Part shown: piece by piece, positions 25,001-36,406 of the stretch
Position numbering within the stretch: position 1 is the stretch's first letter
How the letters are laid out: every line of letters starts with the position of its first letter
NCBI GenBank assembly: GCA_015501595.1
Contig: JADNRX010000017.1
Span: forward strand, 186,001 to 250,000
Source of the DNA: Hymenopellis radicata
Taxonomy: Eukaryota; Basidiomycota; Agaricomycetes; Agaricales; Physalacriaceae
Direction: 5' to 3'
Length of the DNA stretch: 64,000 nucleotides
Program-made: the position numbers and the translations under genes
The notes under the pieces: generated by a model
What the model saw: only the letters and a program-made list of their open reading frames with translations
Told to the model about the DNA's origin: nothing
The model's database searches: none

Positions 25001-26242
25001 GCAGTTTGTTGTGTTGATGACGGATTGGACGGACCAAGAAAAGTCGGTGGATGTGTTCGTATTCTTCTTCTTCTTGCTTTTCGATTCTTGTTGAGTTCCT
25101 CGTTCCTCGTAGACTCCCTGATCAAGCCGAACAGAAGCACATCCATGCTGCTGTGGCCATCGATCTTTTGCGAGAACTGTACGATTCGGACCGGGGAGGT
25201 AACCAGTGTCTTGTTTCATTCGAACGGGGATTGATCTCTAGATAGACGACGACCGCAAGCTCTTCTGCCAGACGCTCAACCAGCTGCACATCGACAAGGG
25301 GTTGGACTCGCGGTCAATCTTGAAATTGAATATCCTTCTGGAGCATCTCGATACGGTATATGCATTTGCTATCCATCCACCTTGGCGTTTATACTGATTC
25401 GCCATTCAGCAATGTCCTCTGAATAACGCGACTATGGAACGGTCGGTGAACAAGTTTAGAGGCACGCTGGCCAAGCTGTTTGCGGAGGAGCTTGAGAACA
25501 TGGACCTTAATGTTATGCTGGACGATGATGACATACGGGAGCTGTATGAGTTTATCGGCGTGGATGTACCGAACACCGAAAAGAAGCTGCGATTCGAGAG
25601 GTGCGCTGGGTTGCGTTTTTTTAACTAATCCTAAGCTTTACCGTCCATGACAGATCATCAAGACGCGAGTCGAAAAACTGCTGATACAAGTGTACCTGAT
25701 GAAGAGGAGGCTCCTGCGTATGTCTAATCTTCTTTTATTTATGGGGGCGAGTGTGTGCTAACCACCCACACGCCGCAGCCCAGCTCGTGCTTCCCGAAGT
25801 CGAAAAAAGAGCAAACCGGAATCGGACGACGACGAGTTCACGACGTCCCCGCATAACCTGTCTCCTATGAAGCCGTCGACGAAACGGTGAGTGGCGCTAC
25901 TATCTCTCTTGACGCCGCTTATACCGGAGCAGACGCGCAAGTAGAGATGTTTCGCCTCTGAGAAGGAAGGGACCGAAAAGCCGAAAAGCGTGCGTGTGTT
26001 TTGCCTGTGTGCGCGTGAATACCTTGCTGAGTTGTACGTCTAGAGCTGAGACGCCTGCACCGTCGCGGAGGAGTAATCGGACGCGGACGCGGACGTCGAA
26101 GGTGCAGAGTTATGTTGAGGAGGAGGATGAAGAGGAAGAGGAAGAAAGACTCGGAGAGCCGTCATCCTCGAAAGGTGCTGGCGAAGCATCGGAGGAGGAG
26201 AATGAGGTCGAGGAGGAGCTGCTCCCTTCGGACGATGACTGA
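22023..26242 (+). CDS. YCG1: condensin complex subunit 3 (CAP-G/Ycg1 type HEAT-repeat protein)
   Basis: This HEAT-repeat subunit binds the kleisin and DNA in the condensin complex that compacts mitotic chromosomes. Nineteen exons were traced, 22023-22305 through 26044-26242, for about 1081 residues, close to the family length. Recognisable blocks are FLSMVARVLVVKKGQTAERV near the start, DEDTYILLRYGLTQRASDKE, VLARMRDTDTVTRKLVFSAV, RQCLTYFFPVYCYSS, LMTDWTDQEKSVD and MERSVNKFRGTLAKLF. The tail is disordered and very acidic (EEEDEEEEEE...), as in other fungal members. Intron 2 (22532-22583) must be GC-AG. The junction of exons 15 and 16 is awkward: the natural acceptor at 25653 keeps frame only if the A-run at 25673-25677 has one base too many; otherwise a weak acceptor at 25669 is used. 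All other junctions keep phase. Confidence 0.92.
22532..22583 (+). other. GC-AG intron in the condensin gene
   Basis: The exon end GATGTAGA is followed by GCAAGT, the usual form of a GC donor, and 52 bp later by a CAG acceptor. Only this choice joins GIGDV in phase to DEDTYILLRYG. The nearby GT at 22537 gives the wrong frame. Confidence 0.7.
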
Positions 26243-27364
26243 GAGGTGAGTTGTGTAGGAGGTGTAATTTATATATCCCTGTTGTACCCTAACTTGTACT
26301 TGTGCCAAGACCTAGACAGATTCAGGATAAGAATCGAGAAATTGGTGAAGTATGCTAGTAAGTATATTGTCAACCGGTACGTTGTGTTCTTTTCTTGGCT
26401 GACCGTTCCGAAATCAAAGGCTTCATCGCTGCGAGAATATGGCGTATTGATAGGGAGTCAGCTAGATTCCGGTACGGAGAAGTCGCACCTCATGCGGATT
26501 GTGATAGAGTCAGGGCTTTTATGCACACCAAGCGCCCTGTGCTCGTTTATAAGCTTCTGGACGGATAAGAATGCTGGCTACATCGCCTCTGACGCTAAGT
26601 AGCTAAGCTCGCTAAGTACACTCTGCTCGCCGATTACATTTTGTCCTGACCCACTCCGAACGCCTATAACCTCATCATCATCCGCACGACCTCCGACGAG
26701 TATGCATCCCCGTCTCCGAGTTTTGTGTCTGGACCTGCACTTCAGCTTTCAATCGTTTGAGCTGGCAATAGCACCTCGAGAACTTTTGAGGCTGCCCCCC
26801 GTGATGTAATATCCTCGTTCGACCACCCGGAAGACAACTCGACAAAGAAGAGCACATATATCTACTTAACGGATGACTTAATTATCGTTAATTATCTGTC
26901 TGTAAGTTACTAGGATGAGGATGTAACGTTTTCGAGGAACTGGCCCATCAGGAAAATGGTTACTGGGCTCAGGATAACTGTGGTATGCTATGGTTAACTC
27001 TAACTGACCAGGAGATGAGAAAGCACATAGGTCAACAACTCAACTCTGAGAAAGGTTCAGACCTGCAGCCTAACTCAGGCTGCTTTGAAGTCAACCTCCA
27101 TCACTCTAAGCCAGCTTGAGATATGCCCCAAGCATGCCTAACTCAACTCAGACAAGGGTGATTCCTCTAAGTAAACTCTCAAATGTACTTGCTCCCGTGG
27201 TACTCCTACTACTAGACACTACTTCTAATTAATGTGCCAGGAAGCAGTATAATGGCGAAGATCAGAGTAGAAAAGGGATTTTGATTATTACTACCATACA
27301 ATTACAATAACCGGACCAGGTGTACTACTACTAGTAGAGTCTGCGTGCGGTGATGCACATTGTG
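26243..27364. other. gene-free, repeat-like region
   Basis: No gene is supported. From about 26890 to 27240 the sequence is poor in coding character and unusually dense in AACTCA, CTCAAC and CTCAG words. A similar word bias occurs at about 31400-31730, so both may be remnants of one old non-coding element. Confidence 0.35.
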
Positions 27365-27640
27365 ACAGGTGCCATCCGCATCATCGTTCGAGGGATCCTT
27401 GTCATCGTTTAAGAGGGTCCTCGTTGTCGTGCTTGTTGTCGTTCGCAGTGATCCCCATTGTTGTTTGGTGGTCCTCGTCGTGCGCCATGGTCCGCGTTAT
27501 CCTGCACCATGATCCTATTTGTGCTTCGTAGTAATCCTTGTTTTTGTTTGTAGTGGTCCTCATCGTCGTTCGCGGCAGTCCTTGTCGCCGTCAGTGATAG
27601 TCCGCGTAAGCAAGCCCATGAGTCATCGTGAGTGGTCTCG
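27365..27640. repeat. degenerate minisatellite, period about 22 bp
   Basis: Roughly a dozen imperfect units of the form TCGTCGTTCGCAGTGGTCCT follow one another, for example at 27436, 27548 and 27565. Units vary in length from about 19 to 24 bases. An open frame on the minus strand through the array is a by-product of the repeat. Confidence 0.6.
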
Positions 27641-29635
27641 TTGTTGCTCGTAGTGATACCGGCCAAGGCGGTCCTTGTCGGGTGCGGGCATCCTCGACGT
27701 TCAGTGCGGTAACACGCAGGTTTATAGTTGCATCAACCTACAGTGTTGCGTATGGCTCCTGTAAAAAAGTGGTGGTGAGAAAGAAACGAGTTGAGTCGTC
27801 CAATCGAATAAAAGGCTGACGTGGCATTGCTCTCGGGTAAAGGGATACAAGCCCTATGAAGCAGAAAGTTAGAACAGCGACAAAAATGAGAAATGGGTCG
27901 CGACCAACAAGCCAGCTACCTGCAAACACGCAAGCATTGAATCCAGTCTATCATTGTTCTCACTGTCGCCTCGCCGTCGCCCACACAGTCACTGTCAATG
28001 TTTGGTAACTCCTCGCTGTTGAAACTGCAGGTAATAATGACGACAAGGAAGACGGAAATGAGTGGACTTACCATTCGTTCAGGCGCACTATTGAGTCTGG
28101 GTCCATTCATTTCGCCAGACGCGGCTTCGTGGGTGCTCAATGGGGAAGACGTGGCGGAGTGTTACTGGTCGAGTCGTTAGCCAAGCGTCGTGGGAAGGTA
28201 TCTTTGGATAACGCACCGCTGGTTGTGGCAATATATCCTCCTGTCGGCGCCCTGACAGAGCCCCTCTCAGGGATGCAGCGGAGCTCTGCGCTGCTTGATG
28301 CCGACTGCTCCCCAGTTGACGACGTCGGCACGTTAGCATGCTGGAGCGTGCTGGCACCATCGGGCATGTTGATGTCCTCATCGTCAGCTCGTGACCTGAT
28401 ACAGTGTTGGCGGAGATGGTGATGGTTCATGTCGAAAACTGCTGGGAGTCTCGTACCATCAAAATAAAAGGAAACATCTACGTGACGCTGACGTGGCACG
28501 GATTCCGACCCCGAATGCGCCAGGATAATAGGATACGCGCCGTACTGGCATTGGAGTCGGTGTCGTTGTAGGAGATGGTGTCGTGTTTAACGTTGTCTGC
28601 ATTGGCACGTTGAGGTCGGGGCTTCATGAAGCAATCGGTTGTCGTCACGGCATTCTTTGCCGCGGTCTGGCGCGGACAGTGGGACCACGCTGGTACACGC
28701 AAGCACAGTTAGATAGGCGTAAACGGCGTTGCATTTGCTAGTCGCGGCTGCTGAAGTGTAACAATATTTAGTCTGCAGTGCAAGAATGAAAAACAACGCA
28801 CCACGATGCTGGCCACCTGCAGGCGGTGCAGCGTATAGGTTAATTACCCTCGGCACTTGCTCACGCAAAGTCTGCCACATAAGACGTGGAATCGCCACCG
28901 GATTCCGCGTCAAGTCGACGGCGCCAAGATCGTGTCAGTGTGTGCCTGCCTGCTTTGCCAGGGCTTACGCGGGGGCAGTCGTCCAATGGGCACAGAAATA
29001 GTGCTATGATGAGAGGGTGGATGCAGGGGTAGAGGAGGGCGGCGAACGAGTGGATGGTGGTGGTCTGTGGAAGAGAATGACGACTCCGAACAGCACTTAA
29101 TCACTGTTCAGATCGCCGGTCCCTTCATCCGACCATTGCTTAAACGCGTTGTGGGTGTCGAGCAATGGCACTGAGCGGGCTGGAAAAAGAATTAATAGGA
29201 CTGTGTTAGCGAATTGAACATTTGATATAAATACGCAGTAGACCGACCAAGCGCGTAGTCGTAAAGAGAGGGTGTTAGTGCTTACAAGGGCAAGTATCAT
29301 CTTCATGTAGGCCGAAAAATTGACCAAAAAATAAAACATTCTAATACCGGTCGGGAATGCATCCCGCGATATTTTAGGGTGTCAACTATCCTCGTTGTTA
29401 CGCTGGAGGCCGTCCAAGTCGCCAAAAAACCGCCCGGTCCGATCATCCGAGTGGTGATCGTACCAGCATTTTTGGCGTCCACGTTCTTACCACCACCGTT
29501 TGGGCCTCGCACATGAGCCTCTCTCCACAATAACCTGATCTCATCGTCCTCACATCTGGAGATGCCAGGCCGCTGTCTACAGTAGTCCGACAGCGATGCA
29601 ACCGCGTTAAGAATCAATATCCTGTGATGGCAGAC
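27641..29635. other. gene-poor region
   Basis: Several open frames of 60-120 codons occur on both strands, but none has coding-like composition, splice sites that extend it, or a family match I can support. Confidence 0.3.
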
Positions 29636-30259
29636 TGGGCTGCTGCTTGGTCTGCGCCGACAAGTACGTTGGTTCTTTCTGCCTGAATCATCTTGTTGAG
29701 TGCCTCCTCAGCGCCGAGCTCATGGTCTCCCAGTTGCGACGAAAGCTTTCCCTCGCTTATCTGACGACTCGCTAATGTTCACCGTTCCCGCGTCCGACAA
29801 CCTCACGATATCCGTGGTTCTATGCGCTCAACGTCTCGTCTGGCGGTGTGTTTGTTGTGAGCGATGGCGCTTATGGGGTTGGGGTGTCTGAGAACGGTGC
29901 GTCCTGATATTTCACTTCCAGCCGGGGTATTGATCGTCGGTGCAGAACCTATACACGAGATTCTCTTAGAGGTGCCCTCTTTCATGGACTTGTTGGGCAA
30001 CCAGGCGATAATATTCTACCCCGCCGGTGGCGTCGTAGTCAGCAGCATCGTGGTCGGCAGAACACCAACGTATCCGAACTATACTCTGCCCGCAGCAAAC
30101 GTGTCGGTCCCCGTTGCGCCATATATCTCTATCGATTTCTCCATCATTCTGTCCAGGACTACGACGAGCAGTATCCGGACCGGCTGCGCACTAACGTCGC
30201 AGAGCTCAACGGGCACCGTGGCTGATCGAAGGCTCTGGTTGAAGGAAGAAGATGGATGA
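29636..30259 (+). pseudogene. remnant of an unidentified protein-coding gene
   Basis: Short well-formed stretches lie in different frames: FPRLSDDSLMFTVPASDNLT, then YPWFYALNVSSGGVFVVSDG near 29815, then LPAGVLIVGAEPIHEILLEV to YISIDFSIILSRT ending at 30259. They are separated by stops and do not join by evident introns. The hydrophobic, Gly-rich strands suggest a beta-rich enzyme or a secreted protein, but I cannot name it. Confidence 0.3.
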
Positions 30260-30531
30260 ATGTCTCAGTGAATCATTGAAGGGCTTTCTCCTTCGACAAA
30301 TTATCCTGCCTCTAAACAACATCAGGCAAGTCATTCCCAGAGAGTACCGTATTCCAGGTTCTCATACATCTATAGCCTCTTTCTCTGAGCGGGAGTATCG
30401 TCGCTAGCTCTGCACCGTCAGTCTGCCGCGCTGCTCTGAGGACACGTCCTCCAGCGACACCTTGACATCTGACAAGTACGCTTGGCTTCTGACCACAACA
30501 ACACATTTTGCTTGTTCGCTGATGACACCAC

Positions 30532-31303
30532 CATGATTGCCTCTCTCGCAGTGTTTTCCTTCCTCACGACGCCACCCTACGCCCAGGTGCGCGAACCACT
30601 CATTTTTTAGGATTTTTTTCTGATCTTCTCCTGATAGTCATCGACGTCGGCGGCTAATGTCCTTATTCCCAGCGTGGCCAGCACCGACTGCATTACATAT
30701 TCCCCTGGCCACTTATCGATACGCCGACGGTGTTTGGCATAACCAAGATGCTCGATACCCTGTGTGCGTCCTCGTGCAGCAACACCGACGCGTTCATCAA
30801 CTTCTCCTGGGCGTGCTACAGGAGCTGACTAGCGAGCCAACGGATGTTGTCCTTACCTACGTCATGCTCTACGCCGTAGTCCCCTTCCACAACGTCTATG
30901 CACCAAGAACGACGATGGCAACTACTGTCTTGTCCAGTCGGTGTCTGCAGCTCGGCTTCCGTCTCAGCGGGTATCAACGAACCGGCGTCGGCGGGGATTC
31001 CTGTTCAGGCGAAGTCCCAGCTCTTGGAGAGTCTGGAACGGAGTGTTAATAAGTGGTTCGCACCCGGAGCGTTGAAGGTACGGACTCGCCTCGTAAATCA
31101 TCTTCGCTTTCCTGACGTGATTTTTTTTAGAAGTTCACAGTCCATGAAGTCTACGAGACCAAAGCTGAGAACAGAACCATCGCTCACGTAGGTCTGGTCA
31201 CTGCCTAGGTCTAGACGATACTGATGATGTTGTGCAGGTGAATTTGGACGACACGTCAATGCGGCGTATGCGGGATCCTCGTCAGTGGATGTCTCCACTC
31301 TAG
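30532..31303 (+). pseudogene. decayed gene with a signal-peptide-like first exon and Cys motifs
   Basis: A start at 30532 opens MIASLAVFSFLTTPPYAQ, shaped like a secretion signal, and ends at a donor (30586). A second exon after an acceptor near 30672 reads IFPWPLIDTPTVFGITKMLD then LCASSCSNTDAFINFSWACY before a stop. Beyond it, TDVVLTYVMLYAVVPFHNVY and CTKNDDGNYCLVQSVSAA lie in two other frames; this order resembles small Cys-containing secreted proteins of basidiomycetes. Two more exons with good borders follow (ESLERSVNKWFAPGALK, then KFTVHEVYETKAENRTIAH). At least two frameshifts break the gene, so it is probably non-functional. Confidence 0.35.
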
Positions 31304-33114
31304 CGCGCAGACAAAACTGTCAACCTGGCTAAACGGCAATTTCATCTACCTTTCTTCAACGAACTTGTCTGGTACCTCGCCGTAGTGTCCTTTAGTTTAT
31401 CAGAATCATACAAAGCCGAACAAGTGCTCCAAGTGTGCCTTAAGTGTATTCAATATAGCTCAGCTCAGCCTGATGGCTTAAGACTTATGCTGAGCTCACT
31501 TGATTCAACTTGAGTAATAACCCATCACATTGCACAGTCTGAGTTCGCCATGGATGGCCAGAACTAGCTCAGGACAACTCAAGGGAATGTATGATAACTC
31601 AGGCTACATACAGTCAACTCAAATCAGCTCTGTTGCTTCTGGTAAACTTCATTTAAATCAATATCTCTGAGCTGACCTGAGTCCACAGGTGGTTTCCTGA
31701 TGCCCGAGCTATGTACTGGTTAGCTGGCAGGAAATACTTACAACGCATTGTGCACGCGACTAGTACTACGCTCAGGTTGAAATCCTCAGTCATCACCCTG
31801 ATAATACTGAGAACGTGCTGCGCGACGGGCTATGGCTTAGGTCCGCATCAAGCGTAAGACAATCTAAGCACGTAGTAACGAAAGCGATAGTACACCTCGC
31901 TAATAAACGGCGACCTTGGTTGGTGGGCATACCAATCCGTCTTGAGTGACGTTAAAAACTTTGTTGAATGAGCAGTAGGCTGTTGACTGCTACGATGGAC
32001 AGATACCACAGGTTTTCTGGATTCCCCGAGTGTGTTGACTTGTTCCCTTCCCCGAAACTCCCCGACATGTCCGTAATCGACTCTAAACTATTCGCCGACG
32101 TACTGGCACCGTACTGGCACCCGCGCGCCCTCGACACGGCTGTGAAACTGTCCCTGAACCTCGCCGCCCTCGACATGGCTTGTAAACTGTCCCCGGATGT
32201 GGCCTCGACACGCCAATAAAACCTGAAGTGACTCTGTCGAAATATCCAAGTCTAGGCTATTTCAAAAGAGCAGCAGATGTAGGCGTGTGTTCTCGGCCCG
32301 TCCTCTTTCAACGTTGTTGTTCGCATTCCCTAGGCCGGTCCGGTTGTTGACAATCATCTTCAGCATGCGCAGAACCTTCCTGGAACATAACTACCATCAT
32401 CCATGAGCCCGCCTCATCTAGCATCACACTGGATACCATGGACTGGTGAAGATATCCAGTAATGACAGATAAATAGCCGTGAACTCTTGCATAGGTCTGA
32501 CCGAACATATCCAATTCGCTCCTGAGCCAACATCGGCTGAACCCAGGAGACCACGTCGTGAGTCTCTTTCGTTCCATATAAATAAGTCTTTGCCCAGCGT
32601 CTGTTTAGCCATAACGGGGATAGGGAAACCACTCCCCTCGCCCATCAAACCAGATTTCGAAGTGCGGCCAACATCCGATCACGCAGCGCGCCAGACAGCT
32701 ACTCTCGACTTTGCTTGTGCATTCGGATCACTCATCGTTGAACACGTCGATGCACGTACATCCCTTCTCCTCAAGCCCGACGCTTGGCACACCTCCGGTC
32801 TTATCAACGACGAACAGCTCTTTCCTCCTTTCCTCATCAGCAAAATGCTTTGGGGACACGTGTAACAGGGTTGATCGGATCGCCATCAAGACCACTACGC
32901 CAAAAGGCAGTTTAACTTCGAGCTTGTGCTCTCAGCCACCGATCAGTACTTAAGCTATTCAGTGTAGGTGCTGAAGTAAGCGACAGGCTTACACTCTCCC
33001 CTGTTCTGGAATCTCAAGCCCAGTCATGGAGAGTAACTTAAGCAGTGCCCCAAGGGCGAACCATTGCAAGTGGCTTCCAGTCACCAATTCTCCCCCCGGT
33101 AACACCGAAGCGAA
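31304..33114. other. gene-poor region before the foldback element
   Basis: The frame at 31968-32219 contains a short internal duplication and no known domain. A 128-codon frame at 32479-32865, followed by FNFELVLSATDQYLSYSV near 32908, looks partly coding but has no start, no consistent exons and no family I recognise; it may be a remnant. Confidence 0.3.
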
Positions 33115-33175
33115 TTGTGCACCAGCCAGGATTGAACCGGTGACCTGCCACCCGTAAGCTCGAAGTTAGTGTAGA
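33115..33175 (-). other. tRNA-like head with B box, possibly a truncated SINE
   Basis: Read on the minus strand the segment contains GGTTCAATCC, a good match to the RNA polymerase III B box (tRNA T arm), followed by TGGTGCACAA like the 3' side of an acceptor stem. The T stem has one mismatch. The D arm and a credible A box are missing, so this is not a working tRNA gene. The 5' side abuts the foldback element. Confidence 0.3.
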
Positions 33176-33182
33176 CAGCGGG

Positions 33183-33935
33183 TTTTCACTTTTTTTTTAA
33201 AACACGCAACGACGCCTCTGCACCGCCTTTTGGCGCACGCGGCTCATTCCGCCGAACGACCAGAAGCTTTCGATGACACATCCGACCTCCCGCCTTTGCT
33301 GCACACCATCATTCCTTTTCCATCGCCCCGCCGACGACTCTTGCGCGCATCACGCGTTCCTTGGCTGTGTGATGCGTTTACGCTGTCCCGCCTTTATCCA
33401 AATGCCCGGATTTCGCACTGCAGAGCCTCCGACTGCTCTTGCACTCGCCGTTCGTCACCTGCATGCCCGTGACATGCTGCCTATGCGTGCGAGTTCCTGG
33501 AGAGTCGCCTCGCTCAATGCTGCTCGCCACGCTCTGGCTGATGTGCTCCTCAATGCATCCACAGTTGTCAACATACCCCGCCTTTCCCCCTTCATTCCAT
33601 ATTCTCCTGCTTCATTGCTCCCGACACCCTCATGAACCCAGTGTCATCACTGTGATCTCTCTCCCAATCATTAACTCCTGCCACTGTTTTTCGTTGCCCT
33701 CCCCAAGTCTCCCAGCACCCAAGTGTCTTACCCGTGTCTTCTGTCTACCGAATCGTCTGCCGTCTGTTTATGAATTCCCGTATTCCCCGTTTTTATGTGC
33801 CGCTGGACCTTGGACGCGCCGCGTTATCGTGCTGTCATGATTTCTGTTTTTGGAGTTGGATTTTGTTATGTTCCCTTTGGTTGGATTGGTTCTAGTTTGG
33901 AGAGTGGATCTTTGCTTTGTGGGTGGGAGGAGTGT
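33183..33935 (+). repeat. left inverted arm of the foldback element
   Basis: The arm starts at the A/T-rich run TTTTTTTTTAAAACACG and ends at GTGGGTGGGAGGAGTGTAA. It matches the reverse complement of 34574-35345 over nearly its whole length with scattered substitutions and a short duplication difference. Confidence 0.7.
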
Positions 33936-34095
33936 AAACCCGTTCTTCGACGGATTTAGACATTTTCAGGTTAGGGTTACATCCGTATTTAGATAGTGCC
34001 GCGCGTCTCTTCCCTCTTAGCTTCTTACCATCATGTTCTTCTCTTAGTAGCGTCGTTGTACCCGCGAACAGAGGCGTCGTTCTTGTTTAAAAAAA

Positions 34096-34575
34096 AGTGG
34101 AAAGCCACTGTCCAAAGACGAGCGGAAAACACTGTGAGAGAGCGAGAGAGCGCGAAGAGAACGAGTGAAATCGAACAGAGCAAACAGGAACGACGCCTCT
34201 GTTCGGGGACAACGACGCTATGTGAAGAACATGGTGGTACGAAACTGAGATGGAAGCGACGCGTGGCAGTAGCTAAATACAGAAAACCCTAACCCTAGCA
34301 TCGGCGCATCCTATAAGGCGAATAGCCTTACACTAAGTGGAAAGCCGCTGTCCAAAGACGAGCGGAAAACACTGTGAGAGAGCGAGAGAGCGCGAAGAGA
34401 ACGAGTGAAATCGAACAGAGCAAACAGGAACGACGCCTCTGTTCGGGGACAACGACGCTATGTGAAGAACATGGTGGTACGAAACTGAGATGGAAGCGAC
34501 GCGTGGCAGTAGCTAAATACAGAAAACCCTAACCCTAGCATCGGCGCATCCTATAAGGCGAATAGCCTTACACTC
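34096..34575. repeat. tandem pair of the 240-bp unit with telomere-like motif
   Basis: Two copies of a 240-bp unit stand in direct tandem and look almost identical (one visible difference, GCCACTG against GCCGCTG). A third, more diverged copy is at 35346-35582. Each carries CCCTAACCCTAG, two units of the TTAGGG telomere sequence on the other strand. Confidence 0.75.
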
Positions 34576-35345
34576 CTCCCTACCCACAAAGCAAAGATCC
34601 ACTCTCCAAACTAGAACCAATCCAACCAAAGGGAGCAAGACCAAATCCAAATCCAAACACAGAAAATCATGACAAAGCGATAACGCGGCGCGACCAAGTT
34701 CCAGCGGTACATAAACATGGGGTAACAGCGAGGCGAGCGAATAAGCGAGCGAGTAAAGCGAATGGGAGCTGGAATACTTGGGGAGGGCGACGAAAACGGT
34801 GACAGGAGTTAATGGTTGGGGGTGAGACTGTGGCGATGACACTGGGTTCGTGAGGGTGTCGAGCAATGAAGTGCATGATTATGGGATGAAATGGGAAGTG
34901 GTGTGATAGCCGGCGTGAATACACGTGAGCGGCATGTCGCAGGCATGCAGGTGAAGAGCGGCGAGTGCGAGAACCGTTGGAGGCTCCGTAGCGCGAGTTC
35001 TGGGTACTTGCGGAAAGGCGGGACAGCGGAAACGCGTCACACTGCCAAGGAATGCATGATGCGCGAATGCCGAAAATGGACAGCAGCGATGAGCGCGAGA
35101 CGTGCTGGGGACGTTGCAGCGCGAGTTCTGAGCAGTTGGTGAAAGGCGGGACAGCGAGAACGCGTCACACAGCCAAGGAACACGTAATGCGCGCAAGAGA
35201 CGTCGGCGGGGCGATGGCAAAAGGAATGATGGTCCACAGCAAAGGCGGGAGGTCGGATGCGGCATGGGAAGCTCCTGGTCGTTAGGCGGGATGAGCAGCG
35301 CGCGCCAAAAGGCGGCGCAGAGGCGTCGTTACGTGTTTAAAAAAA
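34574..35345 (-). repeat. right inverted arm of the foldback element
   Basis: This is the reverse-complement partner of 33183-33935. It contains an extra imperfect direct repeat of about 85 bp at 34990-35160 that the left arm lacks. Confidence 0.7.
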
Positions 35346-35584
35346 AGTGGAAAGCCGCTGTCCAAAGACGAGCGGAAAACACTGGGAGCGGATGAAAGAG
35401 CGACGAGAATCGAGAGAATCGAGCACAGAAAACAAGAACGACGCCTCTGTTCGCGGGTACAACGACGCTACTAAGAGAAACATGGTGGTAAGAAGCTGAG
35501 ATGGAAGCGACGCGTGGCAGTAACTAAATACAGAAAACCCTAACCCTAGCATCGGCGCATCCTATAAGGCGAATAGCCTTACAA

Positions 35585-36109
35585 CACGTCGCTGCGAACT
35601 ACTCCTTCTTACGCGTGTGGTCGATATCGGGCAGTCCGAATAGGGGTGCCAAAGCCCTCTTTCTCATAATCTTCGCGCTCAATTACCCCGAAAACCCATA
35701 TGAGTATCTGCCCGCCCTGCTATACCTCGCCCAGCATCCACGTGTTTGTTTCTCGGAATCGCAGGATCTACGCCCGCATGGTAAGGCCTTTCATCTATGT
35801 GTCTAACTGCCTCTCAACGCTTTTCATTCAAGGTCGCGGATTACCTGGGCTTGGTGCCTACGCCTCACAGACGATCGCTCGGTACCTCTTCGTCAATCTC
35901 GTTGATGCGATGTCTGGTTTTCAAGGCACGAAGAAGCGGACTCTGGGTTTCACGCAACGGCAACGAGCTTGGCACGTCGCTGTCGCCGACCGCGACAAGA
36001 CGATCACAGACGAGCGGCTGCATCTACTGGGTCTCGAAGAAGTCCCTGCGTTCGGGAGAAGGAGTTTATCAAGATGGTCTTGGATGAGTTGGAACTCATC
36101 TCCGCATTA
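35585..36109 (+). pseudogene. gene fragment cut by the foldback element and by a MITE
   Basis: Exon 35585-35780 reads HVAANYSFLRVWSISGSPNR and YPENPYEYLPALLYLAQHPR; a 52-bp intron joins it to exon 35833 onward (GLGAYASQTIARYLFVNLVD, then DRDKTITDERLHLLGLEEVP). One G appears to be missing from the run at 36054-36056; with it restored the frame continues EKEFIKMVLDELELISAL to the MITE at 36110. The 5' part is absent: the foldback element ends two bases before the first codon. The family is unknown to me. Across the MITE the frame continues into the F-box frame that starts at 36407. Confidence 0.5.
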
Positions 36110-36406
36110 CAGCTATTTGCAAATTAGATGACAGTAAGTGATCGCGTGTTTAACAAGACAGACCCTAATCTAGGTGTTCCACCATGGCTTGGATCAGTGT
36201 TGGGCACCTAAATTGGGGCAAGCTGCCCTCAAAAATAGGCCCGCCTTTCCCTCAACGACACCTCCAAGGACTCTGGGCCTCGTCGAGGTCAATTCAGTCC
36301 ACCGGGTGCATGGGTGATTTTCGAGGGTAGGAGTCGAACACCTAGCTTAGGGTTTATTCGATAGAGACACTCGATCGCTTACTGTCATCTATTTTGCAAA
36401 CAGCTG
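36110..36406. mobile_element. Tc1/mariner-like MITE, 297 bp
   Basis: Inverted ends match over about 35 bp with three mismatches (CAGCTATTTGCAAATTAG on the left, CAGCTGTTTGCAAAATAG reversed from the right, both then GATGACAGTAAG), and weaker matching continues to about 80 bp (CTAGGTGTTC on both sides). A TA dinucleotide flanks each end (36108-36109 and 36407-36408), the target duplication of the Tc1/mariner class. No coding capacity is present. Confidence 0.75.

Larger units (their letters stand above)
33176..35582. mobile_element. composite foldback (long inverted repeat) element
   Basis: Two inverted arms of about 760 bp (33183-33935 and 34574-35345 reversed) enclose a core built from a 240-bp unit. 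That unit occurs as a perfect-looking tandem pair (about 34096-34335 and 34336-34575), once more at the right end (35346-35582), and partly inverted at 33936-34090. Each unit ends with ACCCTAACCCTAG followed by CGAATAGCCTTACA. The right arm holds an extra internal duplication (34990-35160). There is no transposase frame; open frames inside are arm by-products. It is probably a non-autonomous DNA transposon or foldback element. The right end falls directly against coding sequence at 35585. Confidence 0.7.

Noticed and set aside
27365..27640. CRISPR-like array
   Set aside because: Units are degenerate, directly adjacent and without unique spacers; the genome is eukaryotic.
33130..33170. Functional tRNA gene on the minus strand
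   Set aside because: Only the T arm and part of the acceptor side are recognisable; no D arm, anticodon stem or A box.
33230..35265. Protein genes inside the foldback element
   Set aside because: Open frames occur equally in both inverted arms and have no domain, start context or introns.
34280..35560. Chromosome end, because of CCCTAACCC motifs
   Set aside because: Only two telomere units per copy, each inside a larger repeated element with genes on both sides.
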